Assembly: GCA_965153455.1 (NCBI GenBank)
Contig: OZ234493.1
Span: 21,876,213 to 21,940,212 of the forward strand
Length of the DNA: 64,000 nucleotides
Reading direction: 5' to 3'
From: Sphagnum compactum
Taxonomy: Eukaryota; Bryophyta; Sphagnopsida; Sphagnales
The notes beneath the pieces were generated by a model, which worked only from the letters and a program-made list of their open reading frames with translations, was not told where the DNA came from and ran no database searches. Numbering within the stretch: the first letter of the stretch is position 1; the number at the start of each line of letters is the position of its first letter. The translations under genes were made by a program, and so were the position numbers. Below, piece after piece: positions 58,101 to 64,000 of the stretch.

Positions 58101-60490
58101 AATTCAAAGTCATACACCTCTATACCCAACCCTATTGTATATCAATTCACGTTTCATAGACAAGTAGCTACAAGTCAAGGTGGATCAATCTTTTGGAAGA
58201 TATATAAAACACTCCACATTAGTAAATTTTCTAATGTTAAATTCTAGTGTGAAATTGGAATATTTTGATCAATTGAAGGAGCTGCCCACCTAGACACCTC
58301 TTTAACACACATCTCACAAAAAAACATTGAATACTAATAAACTAAACTAGGGACTTTGAAAAAAGAACTCATCACAAGTCCATAAAAAAAATTTGGTTAA
58401 TTTTTTTCTAATAAAGTTTTTGGAACTACTATATCATATATTTAGTCCCTATAACATGTTCAAAATGAAATTGATAATCAAAAGTGCTTTTATATGTAAT
58501 TGCAAGGTGTTATAATTCTCCATATGTAGTTACTTCAAAAGTCCAATTTCTATATGTTTGGTGTATATTTGTGACATAGTATTATTATGTATGTGTTTAA
58601 TTTCAAGTTGACAATCTAAATCCATTTGAAGAAATGGCATATTGATAATTTTATGTTTGTTTCATATCAATAGATTGCACCCTACACAAAAAAATAATAA
58701 TGTAATGCAAAAAATGATTTACCTTAACTTGCATCTACCCAAAGTTGATATATAAAATTATAAGTGATTAAATGTGTATTGTAAATCTTTTTGTTTGGTT
58801 TATGACCACACCTTAACCATCTTGAACCTTGGGGCCCCTTGTTGCACTTTTCATATCATTGAAAAGCTCATGGTGAGGTGGTTTGGGCAATTGTCAATTC
58901 ATAGTTCGTGACCAATGGAACAAAAGTTATTGAATTTAAACTGATTTTCATCATTGAAAATTGTTTTAAATCACAAATTTGGTTTCTTCAAGCAAGCAAT
59001 GCCTCCTCATCACATTGGCACTTGAATTCACATTTGCTGGCTTCATGTCATTATATATATATATAAGTTTTAGTTGAAAACATGAAAACCAATGAATGAA
59101 GGTGATTATGTGATTAAAAAATTCATGCATGAAATGTTTGAATTTAGTTTAAAAACACATCAACAAACATCTAAATACCAAATCACATTTCAAAATAATG
59201 AAACCCATGTTTGGCACTCATGACATCAAAAGAGATAGTGAACATTTGGGTTTGCCTCCATGCTAAAAAATGATACAAAGAAAAAAAAAGATTTTGGAGT
59301 TCCAAAATAAAAAGAACAAAATGTGCATTGCAACCCAATTACTAAGTGGACCATTCAAAATTGTTGCAGCTTTATGAATCCTTTCAAATTTCTTTATGTC
59401 CTTTCAAATTTCTTTTTGAATCTTTGTGTTTTTCCAATTTTATACACATGTTTACATGTAATTTCATACAAATGTAAATGTGTTATTTCATTTGAATATG
59501 TTCAGATTATTTCAAGAGATTTAACATTTTAATTTTCCTGTGAGATTAAGCTAGTTTCCAATAAAAACTTCTCCCTTAAATACCTAATTCAAGGATTTAA
59601 TACCCACTTGCTTAGCTGATTCAATGTTTATCCACCCTAATTACTTCCAAAATTTTTGATGAATTAAAAACATGGGTGACTAATCAAATCTCCCCTTCGA
59701 TGATAATTGAATGATCTTTTGTAGAATTTGCATCCTATATATATACATATTGGAAGATAACAAAGTTTTCAAATGGAAACCCTTATTTCTTTTTTGTCAT
59801 TTCATTGTCACTCGTAGTGCGTAACAATGTGGAGCCCAAGTTGATGGACTAACAACTAATACCTATTGCAAGCCTCTTGTACATATGTTATATATATTTT
59901 TAATATCTATTATTAATGTATAACCCATATTGATTATATTTGAATTTTTGATAATAAACATATTCCTATAAGGGATGCGTTGCTCCAAAGCAATTCAATC
60001 ATCCCATAATTGCAACATCTACAAGATGTGAAGTGATGCGGAGAGATGAGCTTTGCAATCGAAGAGGGAGAACAGTACATGTGCAATTGAGCAAAACAAA
60101 GACTTCCAATCTCTGATTGAACAAGAAGACAACCAAATCCCAATCCAAAAACGCAACATACCAACTATTCCGTTGTGGATCTACAAACAACAAGACATAT
60201 GCAACAGAAGGCAACACACAACCAACTAGTGCATGAGTATGTGATCACCAACTCGTGACCAACTCGTGACATTTGAGGAAAGAAAAAGTGGTTCATACTG
60301 TTTCGAGGGCTAGAAAGGGTTAGTACGATTGATTTCTGAGGTGCAAAGGAAAAGATACAAAGGCAGGTATAAATGTAATTAGCAAGGTTCTGATGAATTC
60401 CTGTTAGACAAGGCAGCTGATGTCTATAATGATATAGAACAAGTGAAGACTCATGCAATTGAAAGCAGCATAGACATGACTGTACACACA
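52151..60490. other. AT-rich gene-poor region
   Basis: About 8.3 kb in which I see no convincing gene. The first 110 bp are GC-rich; the rest is T/A-rich with ORFs below 145 codons. The longest (56,540-56,109, minus) has a Cys/Phe-rich product and matches no family I recognise. Simple repeats include (GT)n at about 55,670-55,684. CCTCTTTTCAT(T/G)TGTAT-type blocks recur near 57,765, 57,790 and 57,848. Old transposon remnants are likely but cannot be named. Confidence 0.5.
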
Positions 60491-60540
60491 ACAGTAGTCT
60501 CTGTCTCTGTCTCTGTCTCTGTGTGTGTCTCTCTCTGAAT
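60491..60540. repeat. (CTCTGT)n / CT microsatellite
   Basis: A run of CTCTGT units passing into GTGTGT and CTCTCT, about 45 bp long. Confidence 0.9.
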
Positions 60541-61306
60541 TTCAGACAACAAGTGCTGTACTATCATCACAGTTATCAGTAAGGGTTTGTCAATTGGTAT
60601 AGTAAAAGTACATAATTGCTATCAGTGCATATCCATCAAAACCTGGGCTAGGACTGACTTCCCCCTAAAACCACAAATTTGACGCTAGAATTTTTGCTTG
60701 CAGTAGGGGAACTAGAAGCGAGTAATTTCACCTATTCTTTTGTTGAGACATAAATCAGTTTGTAAGCACTTGCATGGCCACCTCCAAGAAATGGCATAAA
60801 CCCATAGCTGCAATTGTGAGCATACCCTTGAGCACCTTCCTGCGGTGAAAAAAGTGACTCATAATCACAAATCAGTGCTAGATTTAGACAAATCGGGCTT
60901 GAAAGGTTTATAATAATCTCAAGAGCCAGAAGCAAAAAGCCTTTTAGCACATCGATGGCATGTGCTTCATGTAAGATCTCTGTCCATCACCTTGTGGGTG
61001 TTTTGCACTTGAATTCTGCATCCAGTGGCACTGTCCTTGAAGGTGTACCCCATGCAAAGATGCAAATGCAGATACAAGTATGTTTTTGAGGACAAAGCCT
61101 GAAGCTCCTTCCCTCTAACCCAAATTCCCCCAATGTGGGCAAATGATACAAACTGGCTGAGAAGGAAAAAATATAGCTAGAATGGTTGCCTTGTCATGCA
61201 TTATCTTCCCACCAATGACATTGCTGACCAGGGACTCAGGATTTCTACAAAAATTTGAAGTCTGATGACAATATCAATACCACATCCCTGTGGACGGAGA
61301 ACCCTG
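60541..61306 (-). other. 3' flank of the AHK1-like gene; possible extra exon
   Basis: Mostly non-coding. On the minus strand an acceptor (TTTTTTCACCGCAG) near 60,840 is followed by an open frame, EGAQGYAHNCSYGFMPFLGG, ending at a stop at 60,732. It could be an alternative terminal exon or part of a long 3' UTR. I do not recognise the peptide. Confidence 0.3.
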
Positions 61307-64000
61307 CTATCCCTTGTCATCTTTGCTGTCTTGGTGACATGTAGAAATCTGAACTTCAGAAGTGGGCTTCGACTTTGTTGTTGCAGAACCAGCTGCATCT
61401 ACACCGGGAATGAATTGCTCCAGCACTTGCTGAAGCTTGGTAAACGTCACTGGCTTGGCTATAAATGAGTCCATTCCATGTGAATAACAGTCTGACACAT
61501 TGTCTGCCAGTGCATTGGCTGTCATCTGTTCCAACAAAGCAAGTGTTACACATCTCCTATTCTTCAAGTAATTCTATCATCTCTTCAAGCCTCCAAAGCC
61601 GCATTACCAAATGGACTTATTCAAATGTCTTCAGCCCTTGCTTTATCCATGATAGTCCAATTTACAGATAGATTTGGTTGGTCCATGGCTATTTCGTTCC
61701 CCAGTTATCAAGTTGGGAAGTAATGTACTATTCCACACAAGTTTGAATTTATCACTCACAAAGCAATCAGTAACACTAAGGATTGGTTGCTTCCGAAAGC
61801 CAAAAAACCAGAGAAGTTAGTGATAGTAGACATACAGCTATGATTGGAGTTCTTCGTCGTGGCACATTCTGAGGAGGTGCTGCATCTGCAAATTGTGCAT
61901 CAGGCAGAAACCCACCAGAATCCCCTCCCATCATTCTCTTAACTTCCTCATCTGCATCAAGCCATGATCCTGTCTCTTCATATCTGCGGATGCGCCTTGT
62001 TGCCTCCAGCCCGTCCATTACTGGCATGCACACATCCTGCACACCCACCACCAAGGCTATTCATCCGTAAACTTTGACAGGATGTTTCAACACACAACCT
62101 AGACATTCTACCCACTAGTCAAGATGGAAGAGAACTGCAGGAGCAAAGAGACTTACCATCAAAATGAGATCATACGAATTCCGTTGAAGTGCCTGAATGG
62201 CGTCTGCCCCATTGTTTGCAACCTCAAGCACATGCCCAAGCTTTGTTAGCATTGACTGAGCCACCATTACATTCACTTTGTTGTCCTCAGCCAGAAGGAT
62301 TCTTGATGGTTTTGGCTGACTCCCAGAGCCTTGTGAGAAAAACCCCTCCCTCTCACCCTCTGACCCCTTTGTCATGTTTTTTTTCAACCCCCTTACTGGA
62401 CCTGTCTGAGATGGAGACTTTGCTAGTGATGTTTGTCCTATTGGACGCTGGTTTTCACTGCTTCTAGTTCCCACAGGATCTGAGGATTGGCTACAGACGT
62501 TATTTCCTGTGCTTGTGCTACTTGTCCTTGACTCAGGCTCTTCCTCTGGTCTATTAACAAACAGTTGAGGCTTTGTAAGACTTGACCGATCAGATTTAAT
62601 TGCACCTGCTCTACGACCATCCATTCTAGCTCTGGGCAAAGGACCTAAACTTGGTTTTCCAACTGTAACAACACGTTCAGTATCAGATCTAATTGTCCGT
62701 GGGGCATTTGATGAAGGCATGTAGCGACCATCTGTAGCAGGGGAGACAACTGTGGAAGTAGGTCTTCTACTTTCAGAGCGGGAGGATCGAGGTCGTGTTG
62801 AAGTAGGGTAGCCACTTGCTGAGAAATCAGGGTAGCCACTTGTTTTTCTAAAGCTAGAATAGTCTTGGGTTTTTCTACCAGAACTCCGTTCTTGCTCATT
62901 GGACATCATGCCATATACATTATCATTTGCTTTTCCAGAGCTGCTGCTTGGCTTCTGCTCTGCAACTTGAAGTGGCAATGTAAACGAAAATGTGGAGCCT
63001 TCATTCACTTTACTGCGGACAGTTATACTCCCTCCCATCAACTCAACCTACATCTCCACAAGATGACTCAGCACCGATCCATCCATCACACCATCACAGT
63101 GTCTTTCATTAAGAAACATTGCCAATTTGAATTCACAAAGACAATTCCTGAAACTACACATTTAGCTTGATCAAAAGACTGATCTGTGAGGTTGCAAAGA
63201 AAACTCCAAAACAAATCTTTGAAGCTAACACAACACCAAGTGCAGACATACCCATATGAGAGTCACCCACAAAGCGTCAGCTGGCTCAAAAGATGGCACA
63301 GTATATCTTCATTCGCAAAATGCACACATCTGGGATCCTGGTCATTTTTCAAAGATAGATTGTGGGAAGGAAATAGCACCGATATTTACCAAATTCTTGC
63401 AGATTGCTAAGCCCAGACCTGTTCCACCATACTGACGTGCATGTGTGGTGCTTGCCTGTGTGTATTTCTCAAACAACTTTGGAAGTGCTGCTTCTGCAAA
63501 AACACACCAAACATGTTGTCATCAAGATGACAGATGAACCCTTCGCCAATGGTATAACTAAACCTTCTTGTGAAATGCACACTCCATGATGGCACTAAGT
63601 AGGTCCATTCCAACAAATGAGATTCTGGGATAGTCCAACCCTAGAAAATGTTGATCTTTTGATGCATGCAGATCTGCTACCTCTAAGGTCCTCAACCCTC
63701 CTGCAACTTAAGGAAGCTAAGATGTGTGAATTGGCTGCTTGATCACCTTGGAGCAGTGGATACGTGTGCCATGATTTAGTGGCCAAGAGAAAAGGGTAAA
63801 ATTTTGTTTCAGTATTTTCTTCCTAAATGTTCCAGAGTGTCAGGGTTGATACCTGGAATACCAATCCCAGTGTCACACACTTCACATTGGAGCCAGATAG
63901 TTTCTCTGGTACTTTCAACAGTTTCCAAAGAAGTGGATGCTGAACTTGATTCTTCATGCCTGTCCTCCTTGCCTGTCTCAACAGACATTGCAGTTCGTTG
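61307..64000 (-). CDS. AHK1-like hybrid histidine kinase, 3' part (runs off the window)
   Basis: Hybrid histidine kinases pass phosphate from His to an attached receiver Asp and then to HPt proteins; AHK1 is the plant osmosensor type. Exons on the minus strand: 64,000-63,853 (ATPase G1 box CDTGIGIP); 63,493-63,390 ([10 protein letters not shown]2 box [10 protein letters not shown]); 63,047-62,157 ([17 protein letters not shown], end of the ATPase domain, a Ser/Arg-rich linker of about 190 residues, then [16 protein letters not shown]); 62,036-61,836 ([20 protein letters not shown], phospho-acceptor Asp first); and 61,525-61,307 ([31 protein letters not shown], stop). All joins are in phase. 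The receiver has its acidic pair, Asp, Thr and Lys, so it looks functional. The YEETGSW insert and ending are closest to AHK1 as I remember it. The sensor, HisKA and N-terminus lie beyond the window. Confidence 0.88.

Overview
This is nuclear DNA of a land plant that makes swimming sperm, most likely a bryophyte or another seed-free plant. The evidence is a nine-exon gene for radial spoke protein 3 (a ciliary axoneme protein that flowering plants lack), next to a plant-type annexin, a histone H2B and an AHK1-like hybrid histidine kinase. All are spliced with GT-AG introns mostly of about 100-900 bp. The species cannot be fixed from the sequence. Moderate intron length and wide AT-rich spacers fit a liverwort- or moss-like genome better than a fern or cycad, but that is inference.

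Layout. 1-3.2 kb: gene-poor, with a frameshifted Myb/SANT-like pseudogene. 3.2-8.5 kb and 22.2-28.4 kb: two copies of one segment carrying a 168-bp-repeat ORF and the start of a receptor-like kinase. 8.5-22.2 kb: a large decayed Mutator-like (MULE) transposon between them. It has two convergent genes (a C2H2 accessory protein on + and a SWIM/DDE transposase on -), GC-rich palindromic arrays near both ends, and many internal satellite-like repeats. 26.8-37.9 kb: a second tandem duplication holding kinase copies B and C. Copy C runs in frame, through one intron, into a 568-codon block of unknown family (38.1-39.8 kb). All three kinase copies are damaged, and the catalytic-loop/DFG exon is degenerate in B and C.

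42.7-51.4 kb is an ordinary gene cluster: annexin (+), RSP3 (+) and H2B (-, convergent with RSP3). 52.2-61.3 kb is an AT-rich stretch where I recognise no gene. 61.3 kb to the window end holds the 3' part of the AHK1-like kinase on the minus strand; its sensor and HisKA parts lie outside the window.

How the parts relate: the right half is single-copy housekeeping, signalling and sperm-motility genes. The left half is a turnover zone shaped by tandem duplication, a MULE and satellite expansion. The most unusual items are the MULE with its palindromic-array ends, its short subterminal motif and telomere-like heptamers, and the kinase-plus-unknown-domain gene. Exon boundaries were set by hand from splice signals and reading phase; no database search was possible.
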